Positions 24,868-34,005 of a DNA stretch of 64,000 bases are shown here, one piece after another. The number at the start of each line of letters is the position of its first letter. The first letter of the stretch is position 1. The notes below the pieces were generated by a model, which had not been told where the DNA came from, did not search any database, and saw only the letters and a list, made by a program, of their open reading frames with translations. Location of the stretch: contig NC_010525.1 in assembly GCF_000019805.1 (NCBI RefSeq), positions 1,705,824-1,769,823 on the forward strand, in the 5' to 3' direction. Position numbers and translations under genes: made by a program. This DNA is from Pyrobaculum neutrophilum V24Sta. Lineage in GTDB: Archaea; Thermoproteota; Thermoprotei; Thermoproteales; Thermoproteaceae.

Positions 24868-27522
24868 GTGTCGTTAAGGGGGGAACTTGACACTATCCCG
24901 CGAAAGGCGATTAAGTCCATCAAGTTCGGGATCCTAAGCCCGGAGATGATACGTAAGTACTCGGTGATGGAGGTGACGACTTCCGAGGTCTACGACGAGG
25001 GCGGCTTGCCTGTTCGCGGCGGGATTGCCGACCGCAGGCTCGGCGTTGCCGAACCCGGCGCCAGGTGCGAGACCTGCGGCCAGACCCACGACGTGTGCCC
25101 AGGTCATTTCGGGCATGTTGAGCTCGTGAAACCCGTTATCCATGTGGAATACGCCAGGATCATATACGACGTCTTGAGAACCACCTGTCCCAACTGCGGC
25201 CGGATAATGTTGAAAGACGAGGAGATACAGCGTTACAGGGAGAGGTTGACGAAGCTGAAGAGCAAGTGGAGGCTTTTGGCCATGAATCTACATGAGAAGA
25301 TCAGGAAGAAGGCCTCGGAGAGGATGACGTGTCCCCACTGCGGCTACAAGAGGAATAAGGTGCGGTTTGAGAGACCGTACTACTTCTACGAGGAGACTGA
25401 GGAGGGGGCTCTCGTGAAGCTGGATCCCGAGGTCCTAAGGGATAGGCTTGCCAAGGTGCCCAACGAGGACCTGGAGCTCCTTGGGCTTAACCCCTCGGTT
25501 GCTCGTCCCGAGTGGGCGATTTTGAAGGTCCTTCCCGTGCCGCCTCCGCATGTGCGGCCCTCGATACAGCTGGAGACAGGCATCCGCTCCGAGGACGACC
25601 TAACCCATAAACTCGTCGACATCATTAGGATGAACGAGAAGCTTAAGATAGCTATTGAAACCGGCGCGCCGACAAACGTGGTGGACAACCTGTGGGACCT
25701 CCTGCAGTACCACGTGGCGACCTACTTCGACAACGAGCTACCCGGGATCCCAGTGGCTAAACACAGGGGCGGGAGGCCGTTAAAGGGGATTGCACAGCGC
25801 TTGAAGGGTAAGGAGGGGAGGTTCCGCGGCTCTCTCTCCGGCAAACGTGTGAACTTCTCGGCGCGTACAGTCATAAGCCCAGACCCCCACATTAGTATAA
25901 ACGAGGTGGGGGTTCCCTACGACATAGCCAAGATTCTGACAGTACCCGAGAGGGTGACCGAGTGGAACGTAGACGTGCTTAGGGAGTACGTGATGAGGGG
26001 GCCCGAGACTTGGCCAGGAGCCAACTACGTGATTACCCCGGAGGGCAGGAGGATCGACCTGCGGTACGTCAAGGACAAGAGGGCGCTGGCCGAGAGGCTT
26101 GCCCCCGGCTGGATTGTGGAGAGACACCTAGTAGATGGGGATATTGTTCTCTTCAACAGGCAACCGAGCCTCCACAGGGTCTCCATAATGGGCCACATCG
26201 TGAAGGTGCTCCCGGGGAGGACTTTTAGGCTACACCTCGCCGTATGTCCGCCCTACAACGCCGATTTCGACGGCGACGAGATGAACTTGCACGTGCCTCA
26301 GACGGAGGAGGCCAGGGCTGAGGCGAGGACTCTGATGTTGGTGGAGAAGCACATAATTACCCCGCGCTACGGCGGCGCCATAATCGGCGCTAGGCAAGAC
26401 TACATAATAGGGGCGTACCTCCTCTCTCAGAAGTCGACGTTTCTTACGAAGAAGGAGCTGGCTTATCTCCTCGGCGCTGGGAAATCCACGGAGGATCCGC
26501 CGGAGCCGGCTTTCCTACACCCCGTGGAGCTCTGGACTGGGAAGCAGGTCATTTCCCACTTCCTGCCGAAGGATCTAAATTGGGTTCAGCCGACAGCCTT
26601 TAAGTCTAAATGCCAAGACGCCTATAGGTGCGCCGGCGATGAATGGATCATAATAATTAACGGCGTTATGGTGAAGGGAGTGCTGGACAAGAAGTCCATC
26701 GGTGCAGAGCAGGTGGACTCCCTCTGGCACAGGATAGCCCGCGACTACCCGCCGGAGGTCGCTAGAAGGTGGCTCGACTCCTCCCTTAGGCTCTTCCTTA
26801 GGTACCTAGACCTACGGGGCTTCACCTTCGGGATAGATTCCGTGTATCTACCTCCCGAGGCCTATGGCGAGATTGACGCGCTGGTTGAAGAGAGCATGAA
26901 GAAGGCCGACGCGTTGATAGAGGAGTTCAGAAGCGGGCGGCTGGAGGCCATGCCTGGATTCACAGTGGAGGAGACCTTTGAGAACAAGATCACCGAAATT
27001 CTCTCGAAGGTCCGCGAAGACGCCGCTGTTGTAGTTGAAAAATACATTAGCAAGAACACAGAGGGCTACCTCATGGCTAAGACGGGGGCGAGAGGTAGCA
27101 TCGTCAACATAGTCCAGATGGTGGCTACCCTGGGCCAACAGACCATCAGAGGAGAGAGGATCAGACGCGGCTATAGGACTAGGACGCTGCCCCACTTTCC
27201 GCCGGGCGACATAGGTCCACACGCGGGGGGTTTTGTAGGGCGGTGTTTTAGATGTGGGTTGACTCCTGTGGAGTATTTCTTCCACGCGGCTGCCGGCAGA
27301 GACGGTTTGATAGACACGGCAGTTCGTACGGCGCAGTCCGGCTATATGCAGAGGAGGCTCATCAACGCTCTGCAAGACGTGTACGTAGCCTACGACGGCA
27401 CCGTTAGATTCAGCGGAGCTAACTTGCTCCAGATGCTCTACGGCGAAGACGGCGTCGACGTAAGCCGTTCGGATCACGGGAAAGTCGCAGATATAAAGTC
27501 CCTAAAGCTCTGGATAAGATGA
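24868..27522 (+). CDS. rpoA1: RNA polymerase subunit A' (Rpo1N)
   Basis: This is the 884-residue N-terminal part of the largest subunit. The N-terminal zinc site is CETCGQTHDVCPGHFGH, a second zinc pair is CPHCGYKRN, and the catalytic magnesium loop is YNADFDGDEMN with HVPQTEEA after it. The protein stops after the funnel region, where archaea split the subunit. GTG start, with a TTTTTATATTG box 24 bases upstream. Its stop overlaps the ATG of rpoA2 by 4 bases. Confidence 0.97.
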   Translation: MSLRGELDTIPRKAIKSIKFGILSPEMIRKYSVMEVTTSEVYDEGGLPVRGGIADRRLGVAEPGARCETCGQTHDVCPGHFGHVELVKPVIHVEYARIIYDVLRTTCPNCGRIMLKDEEIQRYRERLTKLKSKWRLLAMNLHEKIRKKASERMTCPHCGYKRNKVRFERPYYFYEETEEGALVKLDPEVLRDRLAKVPNEDLELLGLNPSVARPEWAILKVLPVPPPHVRPSIQLETGIRSEDDLTHKLVDIIRMNEKLKIAIETGAPTNVVDNLWDLLQYHVATYFDNELPGIPVAKHRGGRPLKGIAQRLKGKEGRFRGSLSGKRVNFSARTVISPDPHISINEVGVPYDIAKILTVPERVTEWNVDVLREYVMRGPETWPGANYVITPEGRRIDLRYVKDKRALAERLAPGWIVERHLVDGDIVLFNRQPSLHRVSIMGHIVKVLPGRTFRLHLAVCPPYNADFDGDEMNLHVPQTEEARAEARTLMLVEKHIITPRYGGAIIGARQDYIIGAYLLSQKSTFLTKKELAYLLGAGKSTEDPPEPAFLHPVELWTGKQVISHFLPKDLNWVQPTAFKSKCQDAYRCAGDEWIIIINGVMVKGVLDKKSIGAEQVDSLWHRIARDYPPEVARRWLDSSLRLFLRYLDLRGFTFGIDSVYLPPEAYGEIDALVEESMKKADALIEEFRSGRLEAMPGFTVEETFENKITEILSKVREDAAVVVEKYISKNTEGYLMAKTGARGSIVNIVQMVATLGQQTIRGERIRRGYRTRTLPHFPPGDIGPHAGGFVGRCFRCGLTPVEYFFHAAAGRDGLIDTAVRTAQSGYMQRRLINALQDVYVAYDGTVRFSGANLLQMLYGEDGVDVSRSDHGKVADIKSLKLWIR

Positions 27523-28658
27523 TCTCTAAACAGGAGCTCCTAGCTAAGATCTCAGCTGTGTTGCCGCAGCCGCTGTATAGGGAGCTGGAAAACGCGGTAA
27601 AGGACCTAGACGAGGAGAGAGCTCTGCGCCTTATACACCGCGTCCTTAGGCTATACATCACGTCGCTTGTCGACCCGGGGGAGGCCATCGGCATAGTGAC
27701 GGCGCAGTCGATAGGAGAGCCCGGCACCCAGATGATCCTACGCTCTTTCCACTACGCGGGTCTGAGGGAATTCTCCATGGCAAGAGGTCTGCCGAGGCTT
27801 ATAGAGATCGTAGACGCCAGGAGGACGCCCTCTACGCCGCTGATGTTTGTGTATCTAAAGCCGCCCTATAACAAGAACAGGGAAGCCGCCGAGACCGTGG
27901 CCAAGAGGATACAGCAGGTTACGCTGGAGATGTTGGCGAAGGAGGTGGACGTGGATTATGTGGCCGGCACAATCACAATAACCCTAGACCAGGAGCAGCT
28001 GAAGTACCGCGGGCTGAGCTTGAAGGACGTGGAGAGGGTAGTCACAAAGACGAAGGGGAAGGACATGGCGGTGTCGATGCGCGGCTCCACGATTACGGTA
28101 TCGCTCACGACCCCCGACATTTTGAAGATGAGGAAGATACGGGATAAGGTGCTCCAGATCAGAATATCGGGCATTAAGGGCATAAGAAAGGTCGTCCTAC
28201 AGCACGATTCAAAAAACGACGAGTGGTATATAGTTACTGAGGGGTCCAACCTAGAGGCTGTGCTTCAGCTAGAGGAGGTAGACCAGTCGAGAACCTACAG
28301 CAACGATCTGCACGAGGTTGAGGAGGTCCTCGGCATTGAGGCAGCTAGGGCGCTTGTGGCGCAAGAGATAAAGCGCGTGCTTGAGGAGCAAGGCCTTGAC
28401 GTAGACATTAGACATATGTATCTTGTGGCCGACACCATGACGTGGTCGGGTAGGCTGAAGCCTATTGGACGCCACGGGGTGGTTGGAGCTAAGGAGTCGC
28501 CTCTGGCCAGGGCGGCGTTTGAGGTAACTGTGAAAACCTTGGTGGAGGCCTCGGTGAGGGGGGAGGAGGAGCAGTTCAAGGGCGTTGTTGAAAACATCGT
28601 AGCGGGGAGGTACGTGCCGGTGGGCACAGGCATAGTCCGCCTACTGATGCAGTTCTAG
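27519..28658 (+). CDS. rpoA2: RNA polymerase subunit A'' (Rpo1C)
   Basis: This is the 379-residue C-terminal part of the largest subunit. The trigger-loop/bridge region appears as [20 protein letters not shown], and the C-terminal cleft segment has [20 protein letters not shown]. Its length matches crenarchaeal A'' (about 380-400) and there is no intein. It is translationally coupled to rpoA1. Confidence 0.96.
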   Translation: MISKQELLAKISAVLPQPLYRELENAVKDLDEERALRLIHRVLRLYITSLVDPGEAIGIVTAQSIGEPGTQMILRSFHYAGLREFSMARGLPRLIEIVDARRTPSTPLMFVYLKPPYNKNREAAETVAKRIQQVTLEMLAKEVDVDYVAGTITITLDQEQLKYRGLSLKDVERVVTKTKGKDMAVSMRGSTITVSLTTPDILKMRKIRDKVLQIRISGIKGIRKVVLQHDSKNDEWYIVTEGSNLEAVLQLEEVDQSRTYSNDLHEVEEVLGIEAARALVAQEIKRVLEEQGLDVDIRHMYLVADTMTWSGRLKPIGRHGVVGAKESPLARAAFEVTVKTLVEASVRGEEEQFKGVVENIVAGRYVPVGTGIVRLLMQF

Positions 28659-28695
28659 GGAAAATCTTTATAAACGAACAATTCAGGGTGGCAAC

Positions 28696-29001
28696 GTGGT
28701 GGATATAAGCAGAGAGCTCCAAGTTGCGCTAAACACCGGCAAGGTCATAATAGGCTTCGAGGAAACGAAGAAGGCGGTGCTTGCCGGCACTCCCAAGCTG
28801 GTGATACTTGCGGCGAATGCGCCTAAGTGGGCGCGGGGCGATATTGAGTACTACGCCAAGCTGGCTGGCGTGCCTGTGTTTATCTTCCCGGGGTCCAGCA
28901 TCGAGTTGGGGGCGGCGGCTAAGAGGCCGCATAAAATCATGGCCCTCGCCGTGTTGGACCCAGGGCAGAGCGAGATCTTGAAGGTGGTGGAGCATGTCTG
29001 A
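28696..29001 (+). CDS. rpl30e: Ribosomal protein L30e
   Basis: This 101-residue RNA-binding protein of the L7Ae/L30e fold shows [30 protein letters not shown] and [17 protein letters not shown], the typical L30e order. GTG start, with an ATCTTTATAAAC box about 26 bases upstream. The end overlaps nusA by 8 bases, the standard archaeal neighbour. Confidence 0.93.
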   Translation: MVDISRELQVALNTGKVIIGFEETKKAVLAGTPKLVILAANAPKWARGDIEYYAKLAGVPVFIFPGSSIELGAAAKRPHKIMALAVLDPGQSEILKVVEHV

Positions 29002-29428
29002 TATAAGGCTTACCGAGGAGGAGATCAGATACGCGACGCTTTTTGAGAGCATCACCGGCGTCACGCCTATGGACGTGGTCATCGACGGCGACTACTCGAG
29101 GATTATCTTCGTGGTGCAGAAGAACCAAGCGGCTCTGGCAGTGGGGAGAGGCGGCGCGAATGTAAAAATGCTGAAGCAGATCGTTGGGAAAGACGTGGAG
29201 ATAGTGGAGACGGGCGATACGCCGGAGGAGCTTATCAAGAACAGCCTGTACCCGGCGAAGGTGATAATGGTTAAGGTGACTAAGGCCCCCTCCGGCGCCA
29301 AGGTGGCTATTACGACCGTGGCTCCTGAGGACAAGGGGATCGCCATTGGGAAAAACGGGCGTAATATCGCGCGCGCTAAGATCCTCGCCAAGAGGTATTT
29401 CGATATTGAGAAGATAATCCTGGCCTAA
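28994..29428 (+). CDS. nusA: NusA-like transcription factor (KH domains)
   Basis: This 144-residue archaeal NusA lacks the bacterial N-terminal and S1 domains and keeps two KH domains. The GxxG loops are [16 protein letters not shown] (around residue 50) and [17 protein letters not shown] (around residue 120). It binds nascent RNA and is probably a termination or elongation factor. It lies between rpl30e and rps12, as in other archaea. Confidence 0.92.
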   Translation: MSDIRLTEEEIRYATLFESITGVTPMDVVIDGDYSRIIFVVQKNQAALAVGRGGANVKMLKQIVGKDVEIVETGDTPEELIKNSLYPAKVIMVKVTKAPSGAKVAITTVAPEDKGIAIGKNGRNIARAKILAKRYFDIEKIILA

Positions 29429-29467
29429 GGGCGATTAAAATTTATTAATTGAAGTTTGTGGGGGGCT

Positions 29468-29911
29468 GTGCCAGGCAAGAAATCGCCGTATGGCCTATTT
29501 GCCGGCGGCAAGCTGAAGAGGAAGAGGCAGAAGTTCCGGTGGAACGACGTCACATACAAGCGTAAAATGTTGGGGTTGGTGGAGAAGTACGACCCCCTCG
29601 AGGGGGCGCCGATGGCCCGTGGAATAGTGCTTGAGAAGGTGGGCGTCGAGGCGAGGAAGCCGAACGCCGCCGTTCGTAAGTGCGTTAGAGTTCAGCTTGT
29701 TAAAAACGGGAAGGTGGTAACGGCGTTTGTCCCTCTAGACGGTAGCTTAAACTACATCAACGAACACGACGAAGTCGTCATCGAACGCATAGGCGGACCC
29801 GAGGGGAGATCCCTCGGCGATATCCCCGGCGTGAGGTTTAAGGTGGTAAAGGTAAACGGGGTTTCTCTCTGGGCTATCTGGAGGGGGAAGAAGCAGAAGC
29901 CCACTAGGTAA
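29468..29911 (+). CDS. rps12: Ribosomal protein S12
   Basis: This 147-residue decoding-centre protein has the conserved loops [20 protein letters not shown] and [20 protein letters not shown]. The GTG at 29468 gives the usual start [16 protein letters not shown]; the frame is open four codons further up at a TTG, but that would lie too close to the A+T tract at 29433-29450. The stop TAA shares its last base with the rpoD ATG. Confidence 0.96.
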   Translation: MPGKKSPYGLFAGGKLKRKRQKFRWNDVTYKRKMLGLVEKYDPLEGAPMARGIVLEKVGVEARKPNAAVRKCVRVQLVKNGKVVTAFVPLDGSLNYINEHDEVVIERIGGPEGRSLGDIPGVRFKVVKVNGVSLWAIWRGKKQKPTR

Positions 29912-30699
29912 TGCCCGCTGTAAAAGTTGTAGAGCGTACTCCCCTCTTTTTAAAGGCCGTTGTCGAGGGGGCGTACCCCTCGCTCGTGAACTCGCTGAGG
30001 AGGGTGATAATTTCCGAGTTGCCGGTCATGGCGATAGACACGGTGATTGTGGTGAATAACACTTCGGTGATGTACGACGAGATGCTCGCCCATAGGCTTG
30101 GCTTGATCCCGCTTACTACGCCGCTTCAATCGCTACCGCCGATAGAGGACTGCGAGTCGGGCCTCGCGGACCCCTCCGAGTGCACTGTGAGATTTACGCT
30201 TCAAGTAAACGCAGATGGCGAGGTCACCGTCTATTCCGGGGATCTCGTGTCCGAGAGGCCGGACGTAGTGCCTGTGCATAAGGATATCCCGATCGTCAAA
30301 CTGGTAAAAGGCCAGAGTATAGTACTTGAGGCGTATGCGAAGTTGGGCCGTGCTAGAGGCCACGCGAAGTGGCAGGCCGCGCTCGCGAGCTATTACTACT
30401 ACCCCAGGGTGGAGGTGAGAGATGAGTCTTGCAGAGAGAGGTGTAGAGAGGTCTGCCGCGATTTAACGAATCCGCTGGAGTGCACCTTCAACAAGGCGAT
30501 GACCTGCAGAGATCTCTGCGGCGATAAGCTCCATGTGGATTGGGAGCGGAACAAGTACGTGTTCTGGGTGGAGTCCTTTGGAAATTACGACGTCGATACG
30601 GCGTTGAGAGAGGCCTTTAGAATACTCAAGAGGAAGTACTCTCTGTTTCTGGATGCGTTGGCAAGGAAGTCCTCAAGCGCGGCGGAGGCAAAACTTTAA
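29911..30699 (+). CDS. rpoD: RNA polymerase subunit D (Rpo3)
   Basis: This 262-residue assembly subunit is homologous to bacterial alpha. It shows the dimerisation motif YPSLVNSLRRVIISELPVMA and the later FWVESFGNYDVDTALREAFR. An inserted domain near residues 170-210 has six or more cysteines (CRERCREVCRD, ECTF, MTCRDLCGD), in keeping with the 4Fe-4S-carrying domain 3 found in many archaeal D subunits. It is coupled to rps12. Confidence 0.95.
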   Translation: MPAVKVVERTPLFLKAVVEGAYPSLVNSLRRVIISELPVMAIDTVIVVNNTSVMYDEMLAHRLGLIPLTTPLQSLPPIEDCESGLADPSECTVRFTLQVNADGEVTVYSGDLVSERPDVVPVHKDIPIVKLVKGQSIVLEAYAKLGRARGHAKWQAALASYYYYPRVEVRDESCRERCREVCRDLTNPLECTFNKAMTCRDLCGDKLHVDWERNKYVFWVESFGNYDVDTALREAFRILKRKYSLFLDALARKSSSAAEAKL

Positions 30700-30724
30700 A
30701 TACTAGGGCTGTCGCGTAGGCGGT

Positions 30725-31093
30725 ATGCCTCCTAATCCCACAGGCCCTACGAACAGGCAACTGAGGATGCTAGCTAGATTTCTTAGAAAGGCCGCCGCCG
30801 CCAACTCGGCGCGGATCTGGAGAGTTGTGGCAGAGCTGATAGAGAGGCCGAGGAGGAGTAGAGTTGTGGTAAACGTGGGGAAGTTGAACAGAGTTGCGGA
30901 GGATGGAGATGTGGTGGTGGTGCCGGGGAAGCTACTGGGCGGAGGGGAGCTTAGGAAAAAGGTCACCGTAGCGGCGGTGAAGGTTTCGCCTAAGGCCGCC
31001 CAGAAGGTTGTAGAGGCGGGAGGGGAGCTTCTGACAATTCCGGAGCTTGTGAGGAGGGTTCCGAAGGGCACAAGGGTCAAGGTGGTGGTATGA
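30725..31093 (+). CDS. rpl18e: Ribosomal protein L18e
   Basis: This 122-residue protein shows LIERPRRSRVVVNVGKLNRV, VVVVPGKLLGGGELRKKVTV and GTRVKVVV, characteristic of L18e (the eukaryotic L18 and bacterial L15 relative). The ATG is about 25 bases after the A+T-rich end of rpoD (AAACTTTAAATAC). Its stop overlaps the rpl13 start. Confidence 0.94.
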   Translation: MPPNPTGPTNRQLRMLARFLRKAAAANSARIWRVVAELIERPRRSRVVVNVGKLNRVAEDGDVVVVPGKLLGGGELRKKVTVAAVKVSPKAAQKVVEAGGELLTIPELVRRVPKGTRVKVVV

Positions 31094-31638
31094 AGACGGC
31101 TATCCTAGACCTTGAGCGGCTTCCGGAAAGGGGTGAGGTCGTTATAAACGCCGAGGGGCATATCGCCGGGAGGCTTGCTACATATATCGCAAAGGCTCTG
31201 TTGGAGAAGCCCGGGCTGAGGATCGTAGTTGTAAACGCCGAGAAGCTTGTGGTGACGGGGGACGAGAAGATGGTTGTGGAGTGGTTTAAGCGGAAAATCA
31301 GCGAATGGGGGACACACTACAACCCGGAGAAGGCTGGGCCTAAGATACCCAGGAGACCCGACAGAGTTTTCAAGAGGATGGTGCGGGGGATGCTTCCCAA
31401 GAGGGCCGAGAGCGGCCGAAGAGCCTTGAAGCGGCTGAGAGTCTACGTATCGGTGCCCATGGAGCTACTGAGCAGGAAGCGGCTTGTAGTATATGAGGTC
31501 CCGCCGGCGAAGCTTAGGATGAGGCCTTTGGCCAAATACGTCACGTTGGAGGAAGTTTGGCGTCAGGTGGACCCAGCTGCCTGGGAGCAGTGGAAGAAGG
31601 CGCAGGAGCTTTGGCAAAAAAGATTAAAACCGAGCTAG
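31090..31638 (+). CDS. rpl13: Ribosomal protein L13
   Basis: This is a 182-residue protein with the archaeal L13 signature EGHIAGRLATYIAKALLEK, NAEKLVVTGDEKM and the RPDRVFKRMVRGMLPKR loop. It is coupled to rpl18e by a 4-base overlap and followed by rps9 after 6 bases. Confidence 0.95.
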   Translation: MKTAILDLERLPERGEVVINAEGHIAGRLATYIAKALLEKPGLRIVVVNAEKLVVTGDEKMVVEWFKRKISEWGTHYNPEKAGPKIPRRPDRVFKRMVRGMLPKRAESGRRALKRLRVYVSVPMELLSRKRLVVYEVPPAKLRMRPLAKYVTLEEVWRQVDPAAWEQWKKAQELWQKRLKPS

Positions 31639-31644
31639 TAGGCC

Positions 31645-32085
31645 ATGGATGTGAAAACGCCGTGGGCTAAGGTTCTGCAGGAGACGCCTAGGGTTGTAAT
31701 AGCGGTAGGCAAGAAGAAGACGGCTGTTGCAAGGGCGGTGATTAAGCCGGGCGTTGGGCGAGTTAGGATCAACGGATATCCCCTGGAGCTTTGGCCTATA
31801 GAGATGGCTAGGCTTAAGATGTCTGAGCCGCTCATCCTCGCGGGGGATCTCGCCAGGAAAGTGGACATTGATGTCAACGTCGCCGGCGGAGGATACATGG
31901 GCCAAGCCACCGCCGTCAGGATCGCAATTGCCAGAGGTCTCGTCGCGTTTTTCCAGAGCCAGGAGCTGAAGGAGGTGTATGAGAAGTACGACCCGTACAT
32001 GTTGAAGGGCGACCCGAGGAGGGCTGAGCCTAAGAAGCCGGGTATAAAACACGCGAGGAGTAAGAGGCAGAAGGCCTATAGATGA
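31645..32085 (+). CDS. rps9: Ribosomal protein S9
   Basis: This 146-residue protein has [22 protein letters not shown] sequence near the N-terminus, [19 protein letters not shown] in the middle, and the basic C-terminal tail [12 protein letters not shown] that reaches the ribosomal P site. Its stop overlaps the rpoN start by 4 bases. Confidence 0.95.
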   Translation: MDVKTPWAKVLQETPRVVIAVGKKKTAVARAVIKPGVGRVRINGYPLELWPIEMARLKMSEPLILAGDLARKVDIDVNVAGGGYMGQATAVRIAIARGLVAFFQSQELKEVYEKYDPYMLKGDPRRAEPKKPGIKHARSKRQKAYR

Positions 32086-32282
32086 TCATCCCGGTTAGGT
32101 GTTTCACCTGCGGCAGACCTCTCGGCCACCTCTACCCCATTTTCAAGCGTAGGGTTTTAGCGGGGGAACGCCCCGGCGAAGTCTTAGACAGCTTAGGCGT
32201 CTACCGGTACTGCTGTAGAAGAACTCTTCTTTCGCACGTCGAGTGGATTGACGACGTTCTTGCCTACGAGAGACGTAGCTAG
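32082..32282 (+). CDS. rpoN: RNA polymerase subunit N (Rpo10)
   Basis: This is a 66-residue zinc-binding subunit. The invariant start [15 protein letters not shown] and the [11 protein letters not shown] segment carry the four cysteine ligands (CxxC and CC). The order rpl13-rps9-rpoN is conserved in archaea. RpoK, which often follows, is not present here. Confidence 0.95.
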   Translation: MIIPVRCFTCGRPLGHLYPIFKRRVLAGERPGEVLDSLGVYRYCCRRTLLSHVEWIDDVLAYERRS

Positions 32283-32323
32283 TTGAGCTAAATTTTTATA
32301 TACGGCCACGTGCTGGCGATTCT

Positions 32324-32584
32324 ATGTCGAAAGCACCACAGCAGTTGAAGTTGCCATCTCCGATCAAGGTGTTGACAAAGATGTTGAATAAGGAGGTCGT
32401 GGCTAGGCTTAAAGGTGGCGTAGCGGTGAGGGGCACCTTGACGGCCTACGACGGCTGTATGAACCTGGTGCTCGACAACGCGGCTGAGCTCGACAAAGCC
32501 GGCGAGCCGGTGGCGAGATATGGAAGGATCGTCATCAGAGGGTCGCAAGTTATATATGTATCCGCTATTGAGGTAGCTCCATGA
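32324..32584 (+). CDS. Sm-like archaeal protein (SmAP)
   Basis: This 86-residue LSm protein forms a heptameric RNA-binding ring. Sm1 reads VVARLKGGVAVRGTLTAYDG followed by CMNLVLDNA, and Sm2 is GRIVIRGSQVIYVSAIE. The ATG lies about 27 bases after AATTTTTATATACGG. The stop overlaps the metK start. Confidence 0.92.
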   Translation: MSKAPQQLKLPSPIKVLTKMLNKEVVARLKGGVAVRGTLTAYDGCMNLVLDNAAELDKAGEPVARYGRIVIRGSQVIYVSAIEVAP

Positions 32585-33789
32585 TAGTGGTAGAGAAGGT
32601 CGACAAAACGCCTGTGGCTAAGCGGCTTGTGGAAATAGTAGAGAGGAAGGGCCAGGGCCATCCCGACTACATAGCAGACGGCATATCCGAGTGGGTAAGC
32701 AGATATCTGTCCAGGTACTATCTAGAGCGTTTTGGCGTAATACTACACCACAACGTGGACAAGACCCTGGTTGTGGGTGGACAAGCCTCGCCTAGGTTCG
32801 GCGGCGGCGAGGTTCTACAGCCGATATATATCCTTGTGTCTGGCAGAGCGACATCTGAGGTCAGGTTGAAGGACGGCGTTGTGAAAATACCGCTGGGGCC
32901 CATCATCATCCAAGCCGCCAGAGACTGGATTAAGCAACACTTCCGGTATCTTGACCCAGATGCGCACACGGTAATTGACTACAAGATCGGACAGGGCTCG
33001 GCCGACCTGGTAGGCATATACGACCTTGGGGTTAAGAGCGTTCCTCTTGCCAACGACACCTCGGTCGGCGTCGGCTACGCGCCGCTGACTCCGCTGGAAC
33101 AGCTGGTGTACAAGACCGAGAGGTTGCTTAACTCGCGCGACTTCAAGGCTAAGTACCCCGAGGTGGGGGAGGACGTCAAGGTGATGGGCGTGAGGGTGGG
33201 GAACGAGGTGAAGCTCACAGTAGCCGCGGCTATGATAAGCAGGCTTGTTAAAGACAAGAGCCACTACCTCTCCGTAAAAGACGACGTAAAGAAGGCAGTT
33301 GAGGACTTGGCCTCTAAGGTGGCGCCTGACTACAAGATAGATGTGACCATAAACGCCGCCGATAAGCCAGAGCACGGGATATTCTACCTAACCGTAACCG
33401 GCACCTCTGCGGAGCACGGCGACGACGGCATGACAGGCAGGGGCAACAGAGCAAATGGGCTGATCACCCCCATGAGGTCCATGTCGCTGGAGGCCGCAGC
33501 TGGTAAAAACCCGGTGAGCCATGTCGGCAAGATATACAACGTTGTGGCGCAGAGGATCGCAGATAGGATATATGCCGAGGCTAAGGACATTGTGGAGGTG
33601 TATGTGGAGATAGTGTCCCAGATAGGGAAGCCGATTAACGAGCCTAAGATCCTAAATATAGAGATCATAAAGGAGGGAGCGCTAACCGGGGAGGTAAAAA
33701 ACGAGGCCGAGGCCATCGCACGGGAGGAGCTCGAGAAAATAACTAGAGTTACGGAGTATATACTGAGAGGCGAGGTATCTTTATACTAG
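32581..33789 (+). CDS. metK: S-adenosylmethionine synthetase, archaeal type
   Basis: This 402-residue enzyme makes SAM from methionine and ATP. It belongs to the archaeal class, very different from bacterial MetK. Signatures are VEIVERKGQGHPDYIADGIS near the N-terminus, IGQGSADLVGIYDLG, and TGTSAEHGDDGMTGRGNRAN (residues about 272-291) holding the ATP/metal residues. Length agrees with the family (about 400). It is coupled to the SmAP gene. Confidence 0.96.
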   Translation: MIVVEKVDKTPVAKRLVEIVERKGQGHPDYIADGISEWVSRYLSRYYLERFGVILHHNVDKTLVVGGQASPRFGGGEVLQPIYILVSGRATSEVRLKDGVVKIPLGPIIIQAARDWIKQHFRYLDPDAHTVIDYKIGQGSADLVGIYDLGVKSVPLANDTSVGVGYAPLTPLEQLVYKTERLLNSRDFKAKYPEVGEDVKVMGVRVGNEVKLTVAAAMISRLVKDKSHYLSVKDDVKKAVEDLASKVAPDYKIDVTINAADKPEHGIFYLTVTGTSAEHGDDGMTGRGNRANGLITPMRSMSLEAAAGKNPVSHVGKIYNVVAQRIADRIYAEAKDIVEVYVEIVSQIGKPINEPKILNIEIIKEGALTGEVKNEAEAIAREELEKITRVTEYILRGEVSLY

Positions 33790-34005
33790 CCCTACGCCGG
33801 TTTTCCCCGGGGGTTGGGACACGTCCACGGTTTTGGCCCAGGCGCGATTGATCACAGCGACGACAATCCCCCAGGCTAGTTGTTACTTGGCGGTTTTACA
33901 ACCGAAAGCCCCGCCCTTCAGGGCGGGGAGGAGGTCGGAGATCCAGCCTATCGAGGCGCGTGCACCCAGGTGCGGAGAAGTGCGGTGCCGTTAGCCACGG
34001 GATAA
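33790..34005 (+). repeat. 216-base gap with an IS605-type right-end / omega-RNA-like hairpin
   Basis: Positions 33909-33928 form a perfect 8-bp stem, CCCCGCCC-TTCA-GGGCGGGG, followed by AGGAGGTCGG. In one plus frame it reads GGFTTESPALQGGEEVGD, a typical TnpB C-terminal tail. Hairpin plus GGGGAGGAGGTC is the usual right end of IS200/IS605/IS607 elements and the 3' scaffold of their guide RNA. No TnpB catalytic domain is found upstream, so this looks like a solo right end. I see no gene in the gap. Confidence 0.5.
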
